DNA of 64,000 nt from Rossellomorea aquimaris TF-12 (GCF_001648555.1 NZ_LQXM01000002.1:1-64000), one strand, 5' to 3'; shown: positions 27,150 to 35,843, counted from the stretch's first letter. Numbers and translations are program-made. The notes: a model not told the origin generated them from the letters alone.

Positions 27150-27311
27150 CTGAGGGGAACGGCATAGACTCCTGCGGTAATATGGACGTGCCGAGCCCCC
27201 AAAAGCTAGCTGCAAGCGGAGCAGTTCCCCTCGCCATCTTGCGCAGACTCGTTAACAGAGAGTTAGGGGATCATTGTTTTAAAACAACAATCTTTGTGAA
27301 AATAGCAAAAT
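27150..27311. repeat. Bacillaceae dispersed repeat, second copy
   Basis: Inverted ends gaggggaac and gttcccctc bound 27152-27230. Inside is gactcctgcgg, shared with the copy at 62905-63045. The right flank, acaacaatctttgtgaaaatagc, is also shared in altered form with that copy. The region from 26873 to 27150 holds the promoter side of the SDR gene and nothing else that I can support. Confidence 0.6.
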
Positions 27312-27335
27312 AAACTAGACAAATGAGGTGTCTGG

Positions 27336-27902
27336 ATGAATAGGTTCGTGATTATAACAGTCGGTAAAACCCATAGCGGAAAAACAACATTTGCAAAAAA
27401 ATTAGAAAAACAGCTGTGTAACTCTATTGTCATTGACCAGGATAACCATGCTGAATTTATCAATACCTTTTACAAAAAGCTACTTCCAAAGCATGGACCT
27501 AATACAATCAAATAGGCTGTCACTCAAACCATTGTTGATTATGCAGTAAAAGAGACAGACCATCATCTCATTATTTGCAATTCTAATAGAAATCGTAGAG
27601 GTCGTTTGAAGCTTTTAGACCAATTTTACAGCAAAGGATTTATCAGTATCCTCGTTCATTTTGATGTTCCAGATCATATTCTTAAAGCCCGAATAGCCAA
27701 CAGTAACCGAAGTACAGCTGTATTTAGGACTGCATCTACTTTTGATGAAGTTCTTATTCGACAACAGGATGAGTCTTATAAAGAGAACGTGATAGACCCT
27801 GTGGCAGGGGAAGCGGACCATTTATTTGTTATTAAAAAGGAAGATGATGTTGAGTCTGTTATGCAGGAAATCATTAATATAGCTCATTGTGTTCAGAAGT
27901 AA
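27336..27902 (+). pseudogene. P-loop kinase-like gene interrupted by an in-frame TAG
   Basis: ATG 27336 opens a frame with Walker A TVGKTHSGKTTFAKKLE near residues 8-24, typical of small AAA_33/zeta-type nucleotide kinases. The frame hits a single TAG at 27513-27515 (after NTIK) and continues open in the same frame to TAA at 27900, 188 residues in all. The second half has kinase-like text (HFDVPDHILKARIANSNRST). No base is missing, so this is a point nonsense change or a sequencing substitution. Ribosome site aaatgaggtg is moderate. It lies just after the dispersed repeat. Confidence 0.65.
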
Positions 27903-28011
27903 CTTAATGTAAAAATAATGTACCCCAGCTTTCATGGGCAGAAGGGGAGCTCCTCACTGCTTGAATCCAATCAATTTTTTTAGAAAATCACTTTGAAAAT
28001 GGAGCATGTTT

Positions 28012-28434
28012 ATGGAAAAGAATGAACAAACACAAATAGAAAAATTGCTTTTAATTTTATCAAAATCCTGGTCTACAGAATCAAGCTCAAAATGGAGTCA
28101 TAATAACCCCGCAAAAGGACAATGCGGAGTAACTACCTTAGTGATTAATGATATTTTGGGTGGGGAAATACGGAAAACAAAGCTGTCTGCCGGATGGCAT
28201 TTTTATAATATTATTAATGGTAGTCGATATGATTTTACAGCATCGCAATTTAACGAAAACATAAAGTATATGGATATCCTTTCAACCAGAGAAGAAGCTT
28301 TTTCAGATACTAATCAAAAACAATATGTTTATTTAAAAGAAAGTGTACAAAAGAAATACAAAATGAACGAAAATAATGATAGAAATAAATCACATCAAGG
28401 AGTAAAATATAAAAATCAGTATAAAAACAACTGA
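28012..28434 (+). CDS. YunG-like conserved protein
   Basis: A 140-residue soluble protein. Recognisable blocks are WSHNNPAKGQCGVTTLV near 29-45, GWHFYNIINGSRYDFTASQF near 62-81, and STREEAFSDTNQKQY near 92-106. I recall this pattern (Cys after GQ, then WHF and YDFT) from the YunG family of Bacillus, of unknown function. The conserved Cys and His could be catalytic; this is inference. ATG 28012 has ggag seven bases upstream. The C-terminal 30 residues are lysine- and asparagine-rich and look disordered. Confidence 0.65.
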   Translation: MEKNEQTQIEKLLLILSKSWSTESSSKWSHNNPAKGQCGVTTLVINDILGGEIRKTKLSAGWHFYNIINGSRYDFTASQFNENIKYMDILSTREEAFSDTNQKQYVYLKESVQKKYKMNENNDRNKSHQGVKYKNQYKNN

Positions 28435-28526
28435 TAATAGACATTTAGAAATAGAATCACAGTCCACTAGCTTTAAAATTCTTATTATTCACAAGATTAA
28501 AAATAAAAGGTAGAGGGAAGTTAAAA

Positions 28527-29177
28527 ATGGATACAAATGAATTATCGATTAAAGAACAAACTATTTTTCATCACACGGGTAATAAAATTAAAACGGACGA
28601 TCGAGAAGTGAACATCATTGCTAGATTTGAAGAGCCACTCATCGTCATTTTAGGAAACGTGTTAAGCCATGAAGAATGTGATGAACTTATAAGATTGTCT
28701 AAAGAACGTATGCTCCGTTCAAAAATTGGAAATACGCGTGAAGTTGATGACCTTAGATCAAGTAGTAGTATGTTTTTTAATGAAGGCGAACATGATGTTG
28801 TTGATAGGATTGAAAGAAGAATATCTCAAATTATGAATATACCTGTTGAACATGGAGAAGGTATTCAAATCCTGAATTATAAAGTTGGACAAGAGTATAA
28901 AGCTCATTTTGATTTTTTCTCTGCATCCGTTAAGCCAGTGAGTAACCCCAGAATTAGTACACTCGTCTTGTACTTAAATGATGTTGAAGAAGGTGGGGAA
29001 ACGTTCTTTCCGAAACTGAATTTATCAGTGTCTCCACAAAAGGGAATGGCAGTTTATTTCGAATATTTTTATGATGATCAAACCCTAAATGAGTTAACGT
29101 TACATGGTGGTGCACCAGTTATAATAGGAGATAAATGGGCAGCAACACAATGGATGAGAAGAAAAAAATTTAAATAA
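28527..29177 (+). CDS. 2OG-Fe(II) oxygenase, prolyl 4-hydroxylase type
   Basis: A 216-residue double-stranded beta-helix dioxygenase closely resembling the Bacillus anthracis prolyl 4-hydroxylase. The iron ligands are His127 and Asp129 (KAHFDFF) and His193 (LTLHGGAP); Lys203 (GDKWAATQW) would bind 2-oxoglutarate. RISTLVLYLNDVEEGGETFF near 142-161 is family-typical. Such enzymes hydroxylate proline in collagen-like or EF-Tu peptides. No collagen-like repeat gene is present here, so the substrate is unknown. ATG 28527 follows gtagagggaag. Confidence 0.88.
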   Translation: MDTNELSIKEQTIFHHTGNKIKTDDREVNIIARFEEPLIVILGNVLSHEECDELIRLSKERMLRSKIGNTREVDDLRSSSSMFFNEGEHDVVDRIERRISQIMNIPVEHGEGIQILNYKVGQEYKAHFDFFSASVKPVSNPRISTLVLYLNDVEEGGETFFPKLNLSVSPQKGMAVYFEYFYDDQTLNELTLHGGAPVIIGDKWAATQWMRRKKFK

Positions 29178-29348
29178 TATAGGGTAGTAAAGCTAAGAAG
29201 CATATCTTTCAGAAGGTAGGCTTCCTTTTTTGTTGGAATTAAGTGGAGTACTTAGTGAATGGTGGAATTTTTGAAACTTATATTCAACTAAACCCGTATG
29301 TATAGATAATAAGGTTGAAAATAACTAAACGAACAGGAGGATGACGAA

Positions 29349-29507
29349 ATGGAAATGTTCGGTCTATTTGGAATTATCATTTCTTTCTTACCTTTTATTC
29401 TAGCAATTCTAGTGATTAGATGGATTTTTTACATTAAAAAAAATTCTGATGAACTTGTAAGGCAAAATAATGAAATGATCGCTTTACTGAAACGAAATAG
29501 ATCATAA
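29349..29507 (+). CDS. 52-residue membrane protein
   Basis: A small gene with a strong ribosome site (aggagg, eight bases upstream) and ATG 29349. The protein begins MEMFGLFGIIISF, has one transmembrane helix (about 4-27), then a basic stretch WIFYIKKN and a short coiled-coil-like tail (DELVRQNNEMIALLKRN). This form, one helix plus an amphipathic tail, is frequent among Bacillus small proteins, but I do not know the family. It stands alone between the hydroxylase and the sigma factor gene. Confidence 0.6.
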   Translation: MEMFGLFGIIISFLPFILAILVIRWIFYIKKNSDELVRQNNEMIALLKRNRS

Positions 29508-29824
29508 TCATCGATAAGAACATATGAAACCGCAAATGTTAGTAAATATTTGGAGGATGGATGGTCTTACACGGGATTCATTCTATTTTTAAACCCAATG
29601 GAACAATTGGAACAACATGAAAATAAATATTTCTCTTTATAATTAAAGTATTAAATTAAATGGATTAATATGGTAATATTGGTTCGGATAGAGTTGTATG
29701 GTTCTAGCCTTTTTTTAAAACTCTCATATCTATTCTTTAATCGATTCTACAAAATCCGTACACTATAAATTTTTGGAATATTAAATTATTAGTATATCTT
29801 TTTTAAAAAGGAAGGAAGGCAGAT
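29508..29824 (+). other. Intergenic region before the sigma factor gene
   Basis: 317 bases without a supported gene. A ribosome-like site with ATG at about 29558 opens only a 12-codon frame, perhaps a remnant. TTGGAA (29773-29778) with a loose -10 is the only promoter-like element before 29825. I could not find a convincing ECF-type -35/-10 pair. Confidence 0.4.
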
Positions 29825-31903
29825 ATGATTACAGCAGAAACAGATCCTTTTTTGGTCAGTAAAATGAGAGAAAAGGACACTGAATCAATTATAAGTTGGT
29901 TTCAACAACATCAAAAATCCTTATATATTCTCGGAATGATGTATTTGAGGACGAATAAGGAAATAGAGGATGTTTTTTATCGTTCCATAGTAAAAATATA
30001 TGATGAAAGGAAACATGTAAAAAAAGAAACCTCTTTTGATTCTTGGGTTACCTCCATTTTTATTACGATTTGTCGAGAGTATTCTAGTGATAAAAAGCCG
30101 AGTTTACTAGCTTTAAAGAAAGATGAAGAGCATCAGAACATATTTTATGCTTTAGACCAATTAGAAGCTCAACAAAAAGAAGCGATTGTATTAGCGTACC
30201 TATCAGAATTTTCGTTGGAGGAAGCAGCAAAGGTTCTTCAAATTTCAATGGATACTGTAAAAACTCAATTGTTTTCTGGTATTCAGCTGCTTAAAGAAAA
30301 AATGAAATATGATGAAATTTTGGTAGGCTGTAAGGAATATCATCCTTTTTATATCGATTATTTAAGGAGAACAATCGATAGAACACAGAAGGTTGAATTT
30401 GAGATGCATATTTATCATTGTCACGGTTGTCAAGATGATTTGGCCACTTTTCAGGAGGTAACCTTACGCCTAAGAGAAGTGCACGATGACATTAGTCTAC
30501 CACCTCAATTCCTGGAAAAAGTAAAGGACAGAGTAGTTGAAACAGAAATGAAGCGGGCAAAGAAAAACAAGAAGAGAAAATCCATCGGTCTTGCATTTGC
30601 TAGCATCTTAACGTTAATGATCTGTACAGGATTTGTGACCAATAGCTTTTCAAATGTTTACTATTCATGGGTGGACTGGCGTAATCAAGAAGATGAGCAA
30701 TTGCGTTTCTTTCTTCAAAATGAATTAGGAGAACGACTTAATTTGGAAGAGGTAAGCAATGGGGTGAAGGTAAGGATTAAAAGTGCCATCGCCGATGATG
30801 TTCAGACGCTGATATATTATGAAATAGAAGATACAAATGAAGATAATCGATACATGATGAGTCAATATGAAGGTTTAGAAATAGAAAATGAGATTTACGT
30901 GATGAGTAGAATAGCGCAACCTAGATACTCCCCTCCAGTGGACCAAAAAAAGGTACATAATGAAGCCAAAAATATTTATAAGGGAACAATCAGTCTCTTA
31001 CCAATTGCAGAAGATAGGGACACAATCCAATTAAACCTTTCACGTCTTCAAAAATTGCCTCAGGATTTACAAAATGGGGGACCTTATGGGGAGGTTGAAT
31101 TTGCTGAAGGGGAGTGGAGTTTTGATATTCCTGTAACCAAACACCCTTCAATTGAACATGAATTGGATATGGAAACTAAAATAGATGGAATTCCCATCAG
31201 ATTTGAAAAACTGACCATTGCCCCAACCGTTACGCTCCTTCAATATAGCTTTCAAAGTATGGAAGCAAAGAAGAGAATTGAAATGATTAACTTTGATAGT
31301 CTTGAAACAAATAATAAAAAAGTAGAAGCTGATTTATTTGGAGGAAATAGGTATATGGATTCTTTCCAAGAAGATTGGAGGTCCCTCCAGGCCAGCTTTG
31401 AAACTTTATATTTAGAAGAGCCAGAAGAAGTTAAAGTGCGATTTGGATCTATTCATTTAACAATTGAGGACCATAAAACGATCGAGGTTAATCCTTCTAA
31501 GGATTACCCACAAACGTTTGAATATGTTGGAAATACCATTTCCATTGACAAGGTACTTACAGGGAGTCCGGGGAAAATAGTCCTAACCCATGATGTGTCC
31601 AAAGATCGTGTGTATGAATCTGTCCATTTTCAAGTAATAAACAATGACAATCAGGAAATTGTCTCAATTGGGATAAGTGGCGGAGATGGAGTGTTGATGG
31701 ACAAAAACGGAAAAAAATATAAAATCGGAGAAATTCAATATCCTTTTGATCAAATTGAGCATCCGCGCTATTTTGAAACAAAACAAGAAATAGAATTATA
31801 TAATGATACTACTGGAGAAGATGTCATTCCTAAGAAGCTTGAAATCCGAGGCTATAATACAACAAAGTATGTGGATGATACGGTAAATATTTTATTAGAT
31901 TAA
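29825..31903 (+). CDS. ECF sigma factor fused to membrane anti-sigma factor
   Basis: A 692-residue reading frame. Residues about 20-88 match sigma-70 region 2 (EIEDVFYRSIVKIYDE, SFDSWVTSIFI). Residues 105-160 match region 4 with a helix-turn-helix (SLEEAAKVLQISMDTVKTQL). Next comes an anti-sigma zinc motif H195-x3-C199-x2-C202, a lysine-rich stretch, one transmembrane helix (about 253-272) and a large outer domain of about 420 residues resembling DUF4179/DUF5643. Normally these are two overlapping genes. The junction has a six-A run (30297-30302) followed by ATG; one missing A would turn a coupled gene pair into this single frame. Start ATG 29825 follows aaggaagg. Confidence 0.75.
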   Translation: MITAETDPFLVSKMREKDTESIISWFQQHQKSLYILGMMYLRTNKEIEDVFYRSIVKIYDERKHVKKETSFDSWVTSIFITICREYSSDKKPSLLALKKDEEHQNIFYALDQLEAQQKEAIVLAYLSEFSLEEAAKVLQISMDTVKTQLFSGIQLLKEKMKYDEILVGCKEYHPFYIDYLRRTIDRTQKVEFEMHIYHCHGCQDDLATFQEVTLRLREVHDDISLPPQFLEKVKDRVVETEMKRAKKNKKRKSIGLAFASILTLMICTGFVTNSFSNVYYSWVDWRNQEDEQLRFFLQNELGERLNLEEVSNGVKVRIKSAIADDVQTLIYYEIEDTNEDNRYMMSQYEGLEIENEIYVMSRIAQPRYSPPVDQKKVHNEAKNIYKGTISLLPIAEDRDTIQLNLSRLQKLPQDLQNGGPYGEVEFAEGEWSFDIPVTKHPSIEHELDMETKIDGIPIRFEKLTIAPTVTLLQYSFQSMEAKKRIEMINFDSLETNNKKVEADLFGGNRYMDSFQEDWRSLQASFETLYLEEPEEVKVRFGSIHLTIEDHKTIEVNPSKDYPQTFEYVGNTISIDKVLTGSPGKIVLTHDVSKDRVYESVHFQVINNDNQEIVSIGISGGDGVLMDKNGKKYKIGEIQYPFDQIEHPRYFETKQEIELYNDTTGEDVIPKKLEIRGYNTTKYVDDTVNILLD

Positions 31904-32078
31904 TAGGTATAGATGACAATTTAGTTTCTTGATGAACGACGAACTTCTTTTTTTAAGCGAGATTCTAATTAATACGATTGAGTTTCTATGAGTTGTGGTC
32001 GTATTGTTCTGATTTCAAGTAATTTGATAGTACGAAGAAAGATGTTAATAGTTGATCTTTAATCTTGGAGGGTAATAA

Positions 32079-32512
32079 ATGAATTTGGAGCTAAGGGAAA
32101 TAGATGTTGATAATTGGAATGAGTGCGTACAATTATCAGTATCTGATCATCAAAAGGGGTTTGTAGCAGATAACTGTTACTCATTATTGCAGTCGAAATT
32201 TACTGATGGGCTATACCCACTTTCTATGATCAAGGGTCAATGATTGGATTTTTAATGTATGGTGTAGATTCAGAAACAAATCGAATGGAAATGAGTCGAT
32301 TAATGATAGATCAACACTTTCAGGGGAGAGGTTATGGAAAGCAAGCTACAAAACAACTCTTAGAACATATCATCAATACATACGGTGGAATTGAATTTTA
32401 CACCAGTGCAGAACCGGAAAACGTTAATGCAATAAAGTTATATGAAAGCCTGGGTTTTAAAAAAACGGGTGAAATAATGTGGGATGAGGTTGTATTGAAA
32501 ATCCAACTATAG
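32079..32512 (+). CDS. GNAT acetyltransferase, frameshifted (BltD-like)
   Basis: ATG 32079 after cttggaggg reads MNLELREIDVDNWNECVQL and on to YPLSM, then hits TGA at 32241. The frame one base back continues from YDQGSMIGFLMYGV to the stop at 32512, with motif A FQGRGYGKQATKQLLEH and motif B NAIKLYESLGFKKTGE. Together these make 144 residues, the normal size for a spermine/spermidine-type acetyltransferase. One base is missing near 32225 (actttctatgat). It may be a sequencing error rather than a true pseudogene, since this window has several such losses. Confidence 0.7.
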
Positions 32513-32683
32513 CATTAACAATTAAGTGAAGGGTTATGAGGAATATATTTGAGGTTGTAGTCGTATTAAATCTATACATATTGAATATAACCTTCATCCA
32601 TTCGAAACTAAAGATCAAATAGCTGCAAAGTAATGGTAATGACTTGGGCATGATCGTTGAATATTTTGCGGAGGTTGTAACAA

Positions 32684-33088
32684 ATGGAATTTAAAATAAT
32701 TGAAGCACTTAATATAGATCAAATAAAACAACTAACTGAAATGTTTCAATTGGAATGGTGGACGAAGGGACGGAAATTTGAAGAGGTCCAATGTATGATA
32801 GACCATTCCGATGTTATTGTAGCTTTTGTTAAAGACAAAGAGCTAATAGCATTTGCACGTGTACTGACTGATTTCGTATATAAAGCATTCATTTTTGATG
32901 TTATGGTAAAGCCTTCATACCGTGATGCCGATTTAGGTAAGAAATTAATGTATCTAATGATAAACCACTCAAAATTAGTGAATGTACAGCATTTTGAGTT
33001 ATATTGTCGACCTGAAATGAAACCATTTTATGAAAAGTGGGGGTTTACTAATGATTTAGGTGAGCTGTGTTTTATGAGACGTGGATAG
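32684..33088 (+). CDS. GNAT-family N-acetyltransferase
   Basis: A 134-residue acetyltransferase. Motif A is VKPSYRDADLGKKLMYLMI near 78-96 and the C-terminal block FYEKWGFTNDLGELCFM near 114-130 is typical. The strand before motif A reads YKAFIFDVMV. ATG 32684 follows gcggaggttg. It resembles the gene at 24429 in size and in the order I-A-F-R-V-L/S-D at the core. The preceding 170 bases contain a short open stretch (SRIKSIHIEYNLHPFETKDQ, about 32558-32630) without a start, possibly a gene remnant. Confidence 0.8.
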   Translation: MEFKIIEALNIDQIKQLTEMFQLEWWTKGRKFEEVQCMIDHSDVIVAFVKDKELIAFARVLTDFVYKAFIFDVMVKPSYRDADLGKKLMYLMINHSKLVNVQHFELYCRPEMKPFYEKWGFTNDLGELCFMRRG

Positions 33089-33161
33089 CTCGTCGTTCTA
33101 TTCATTTTAAGGGGTGCAAACATCTTCAGTAAGTAGACCTTGCAGATGAAAGGAGATTAAA

Positions 33162-33503
33162 GTGAAGTATCAATTAATGGCAGTTTCAATTTTCTCACTG
33201 GCAATAGCGATTGTCATTGGCAGTTGGTTCGTATCAAAAGAATTAAATCGAAATGTACAAGTGGTTATGGATAAAGGGGTAGATGAAGAAATAACCCAAG
33301 AAAAACAATTATTAACTCAGTCTGAATTAGGAAGCTACCTAGGGGTTACTGATGAGGAATTACAGATGATCCTTCCCCGTATAGACGAGAATATTACAAC
33401 AAGTTCAATCCCATATATAAAAATTGGAACGGAATTTTATTTCCCTGTAAAAGCAATTGATAAATGGTTGCTGGAAACAGAAGCAATCATGTTCTCACGC
33501 TAA
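33162..33503 (+). CDS. Membrane-anchored excisionase-type helix-turn-helix protein
   Basis: A 113-residue protein with one N-terminal membrane helix (about 6-24), a charged linker, and a C-terminal domain at about 52-107 that reads like the excisionase/HTH_17 fold: LTQSELGSYLGVTDEELQMI, then IPYIKIGTEFYFPVKAIDKWL. The start is GTG 33162 after aaaggag. DNA-binding folds attached to a membrane anchor are uncommon in this family; the domain may bind protein instead. It is flanked by an acetyltransferase and a VOC protein, with no operon link. Confidence 0.65.
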   Translation: MKYQLMAVSIFSLAIAIVIGSWFVSKELNRNVQVVMDKGVDEEITQEKQLLTQSELGSYLGVTDEELQMILPRIDENITTSSIPYIKIGTEFYFPVKAIDKWLLETEAIMFSR

Positions 33504-33628
33504 TAGAATGTGGGCTCTCTTGTTCTAGAATATTAAGAAGGAAAACACCTCCATTTGTAGAATAATTAATGAAGAAAGATTCCATTAAGTCTATCGATCC
33601 AAAAATAGAATAAGAGGAGTGAATAGCA

Positions 33629-34012
33629 TTGATTAATAAACTTGGACAAATTATGGTATATGTGAATAACCAGGATGAAGCAGTGAAATTTTGGACAGAA
33701 ATAGTAGGGTTCAAAGTTATTTCTGAAGAGGAGAACGGTCATGGTATGAGATGGATCGAAATTGCTCCATCTCAGGATGTTGAAACGAGTATTATTCTTC
33801 ACAACAAAGAATTAATAGCCAAAATGCAACCCGAATTAAATCTTGGCACCCCGTCCTTAATGTTCTTCTCTGAAAATCTTGACCAATTATATAAACATTT
33901 ACTTGATAAAAATGTCACTGTTGGAGAAATTGTCAATATGCCTTCAGGGAGAGTGTTTAACTTCGCAGATAGAGAAGAGAACTATTTTGCAGTCATGGAG
34001 AAAAGTAAATAA
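33629..34012 (+). CDS. VOC-family (glyoxalase-like) protein
   Basis: A 127-residue single VOC-fold protein. It starts LGQIMVYVNNQDEAVKFWTEIVGFKV (cited by its flanks, about 4-29), the usual first beta-alpha-beta unit, and ends FADREENYFAVMEK near 110-124 with a possible metal Glu. The N-terminal metal residue is Gln instead of His, which is common in fosfomycin- or bleomycin-type relatives. The start is TTG 33629 after agaggag. The substrate is unknown. The downstream kinase gene starts 85 bases later. Confidence 0.78.
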   Translation: MINKLGQIMVYVNNQDEAVKFWTEIVGFKVISEEENGHGMRWIEIAPSQDVETSIILHNKELIAKMQPELNLGTPSLMFFSENLDQLYKHLLDKNVTVGEIVNMPSGRVFNFADREENYFAVMEKSK

Positions 34013-34096
34013 CAACTGTTTCAGAAATCATTTGGCCGGTTTCAATAGAAATCGGCTTTTTGATTGGAAGTCACCGAATTCCAGGAGGAAGAATTG

Positions 34097-34849
34097 ATGT
34101 ATCTAGACCATCCAATAGCAAATGGTAGTACTGCAAAGGTTTATCTTCATGAAAATAGGATTATTAAAGTATTTAAGGACTATTTACCGGATTCGGAAGC
34201 AAAAAATGAAGCGTACAAACAAAAGTATGCTTATTCGTGTGGACTCTCAGTGCCAGAAATAGTAGATGTCACGAAAATTGAGGGGAAGCAAGCTATAATA
34301 ATGGAATATATTAAGGGAAGAACAATTGGAAATCTCGTATCTGAAAATATGGATCAAGCAGAACACTATATGAATATATCCATTGATATACAACTGAAAA
34401 TACATAGGATTGAAGCTGATCATTCGATTGAGCCTATGTCAGAAAAATTATGTAGACAAATAGAATCTGTCCCTAATCTGGATAGTAAACGTAAGTCTAC
34501 TTTATTAGATAAAATGAGTTCGATGACAGTCGAGAAAAGGCTCTGTCATGGAGATTTTCATTTATTCAATTTAATCTTATCAGATGAGGGTGTCACAATT
34601 ATAGATTGGGTTGATTCAAGTGAAGGTGATGTCCGGGCTGATGTATATCGCACGTATCTTTTGTATTCTCAGTTTTCCTTAGAATTGGCCGAGATGTATC
34701 TTCGTCTTTATTGTAAAAAAAGCGGTTTGTCCAAAGATGATATTTTTCAATGGGCTCCCATTATCGCTGCAGCAAGATTGTCTGAGAGGGTACCATCAGA
34801 AAATACTGAACGTCTCATGGAGATTGTAGATCATTATTTACCTATTTGA
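34097..34849 (+). CDS. Aminoglycoside phosphotransferase-family kinase
   Basis: A 250-residue protein-kinase-like small-molecule kinase. The catalytic loop is RLCHGDFHLFNLIL near 157-170 (HGDxHxxN, APH type) and the metal site is TIIDWVDSSEGD near 176-187. The N-lobe lysine is probably in RIIKVFKDY near 28. I chose ATG 34097, eight bases after aggagg; an upstream TTG frame (34064) lacks a site. Members phosphorylate antibiotics, choline or sugars; I cannot tell which. A second, unrelated APH-type gene is at 56635. Confidence 0.82.
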   Translation: MYLDHPIANGSTAKVYLHENRIIKVFKDYLPDSEAKNEAYKQKYAYSCGLSVPEIVDVTKIEGKQAIIMEYIKGRTIGNLVSENMDQAEHYMNISIDIQLKIHRIEADHSIEPMSEKLCRQIESVPNLDSKRKSTLLDKMSSMTVEKRLCHGDFHLFNLILSDEGVTIIDWVDSSEGDVRADVYRTYLLYSQFSLELAEMYLRLYCKKSGLSKDDIFQWAPIIAAARLSERVPSENTERLMEIVDHYLPI

Positions 34850-34924
34850 TATATTGTGGCTAGACTTTGGAGTAGGAAAATAAGGGGTTTAATTAGAATG
34901 TAGGAATTGGCAGTGTAATAATCT

Positions 34925-35083
34925 TCATCCTGCTAACATTGCAACAATAATGAGTGACAAACCAGAACTGATTAGAAGAGACATGATCCAATGTTTCTTT
35001 TCAGTCATAAGAAAGAGTATATTTAAAACCGAACTTATACCCATCGTAACTAAAAAAACAAACATTATCATAATTAGTTCCAT
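34925..35083 (-). CDS. 52-residue membrane protein, minus strand
   Basis: Read from ATG at 35083 with a strong ribosome site (aaaggaggg, nine bases before). It begins MELIMIMFVFLVTMG, has a first membrane helix (about 3-25), a short charged turn TEKKHW, and a second helix (about 33-51). It is not recognised. It lies in an otherwise gene-poor gap between two plus-strand genes. The good site and clean two-helix pattern are the evidence that it is real. Confidence 0.6.
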   Translation of the reverse strand: MELIMIMFVFLVTMGISSVLNILFLMTEKKHWIMSLLISSGLSLIIVAMLAG

Positions 35084-35239
35084 CTGAACCAACCCTCCTT
35101 TATTTGGAAAATAGCCTTCTATGTTAATCTACCATAATTAGTAAAACTTTTCTCCTAGTTTACTAACTTTATTTATTTTCTAATCCAAAGCTGCTGTGAA
35201 AAGGTGATATTACTAAAAAATGTATTCGATCCCTCACTA

Positions 35240-35387
35240 ATGAAAAAAATAGAGTATTCAATAATAACTAATATGATATTTATTGTATTTATATGGTAAT
35301 GTTAGTGGCGAAGGCAACGCACTTTTAATATCTTTCATCTTTATTACTGTTGGACTATTCCTTATAGTAATTAAAAGGAAAACTTAA
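35240..35387 (+). pseudogene. Possible remnant of a small two-helix membrane protein
   Basis: ATG 35240 opens MKKIEYSIITNMIFIVFIW and stops at TAA. The next frame continues at once with NVSGEGNALLISF and a second hydrophobic helix ending IKRKT before TAA at 35385. The join needs one extra or two missing bases near 35298. There is no strong ribosome site. It may be chance. Confidence 0.3.
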
Positions 35388-35439
35388 TCTATTATGTAGT
35401 CGCTTATTGGACAATTTTCAATGCAGAATGGAGGACAAA

Positions 35440-35826
35440 ATGAAATTCTATGTTGCATCAAGCTTTAAAAATATCGAATTAGTTCGGTATGTAAGTGAAC
35501 AGTTGAAAAATAGAGGCCATATCCATACATACGATTGGACGATGAATGAAAGGGCCACAACATTTGACGCCTTAAAAGAAATAGGGCAAAAAGAAAAAGA
35601 AGCAGTGATAGAAGCTGATGTCATAATCGTTTTATTTCCTGCGGGAAAAGGAAGTCATATTGAATTAGGTATTGCCATTGGGCATGGCAAAAGAATTTAC
35701 CTTTATTCACCGGAAGAAGAAGTAAATAACATCGAAACCACCAGCACCTTTTATCATTTGCCAGAAGTTGAAAAGTGTTGTGGAACAATTGATGAACTCA
35801 TAAAACTTGTTTCATCAACAGAGTAA
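35440..35826 (+). CDS. Nucleoside 2-deoxyribosyltransferase-like protein
   Basis: A 128-residue Rossmann-like protein. It starts MKFYVASSFKNIELVRYVSE, has a conserved YDWT near 35, the acidic DVIIVLFPAGKGSHIELGIA block near 74-93 with the Glu expected to be the nucleophile (HIELG), and IGHGKRIYLYSP near 94-105. The family cleaves or transfers deoxyribosyl groups; related short members remain uncharacterised. ATG 35440 follows ggagg; the longer frame from 35407 has no site. It is followed by a shared terminator. Confidence 0.75.
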   Translation: MKFYVASSFKNIELVRYVSEQLKNRGHIHTYDWTMNERATTFDALKEIGQKEKEAVIEADVIIVLFPAGKGSHIELGIAIGHGKRIYLYSPEEEVNNIETTSTFYHLPEVEKCCGTIDELIKLVSSTE

Positions 35827-35843
35827 GGGGAAAATAGTCAAAT

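Noticed and set aside
27119-27313. 64-codon frame
   Set aside because: It is entirely within the dispersed repeat copy at 27150-27311 and resembles no protein.
22750-27515. TAG read as an amino acid (recoding)
   Set aside because: Two interrupted genes carry in-frame TAG, but TAG is used as the normal stop elsewhere here (for example grpB at 63914 and scoA at 61805), so point mutation or error is simpler.
32558-32633. Fragment reading SRIKSIHIEYNLHPFETKDQ
   Set aside because: Protein-like, but it has no start, no site and stops on both sides; too short to call a gene.
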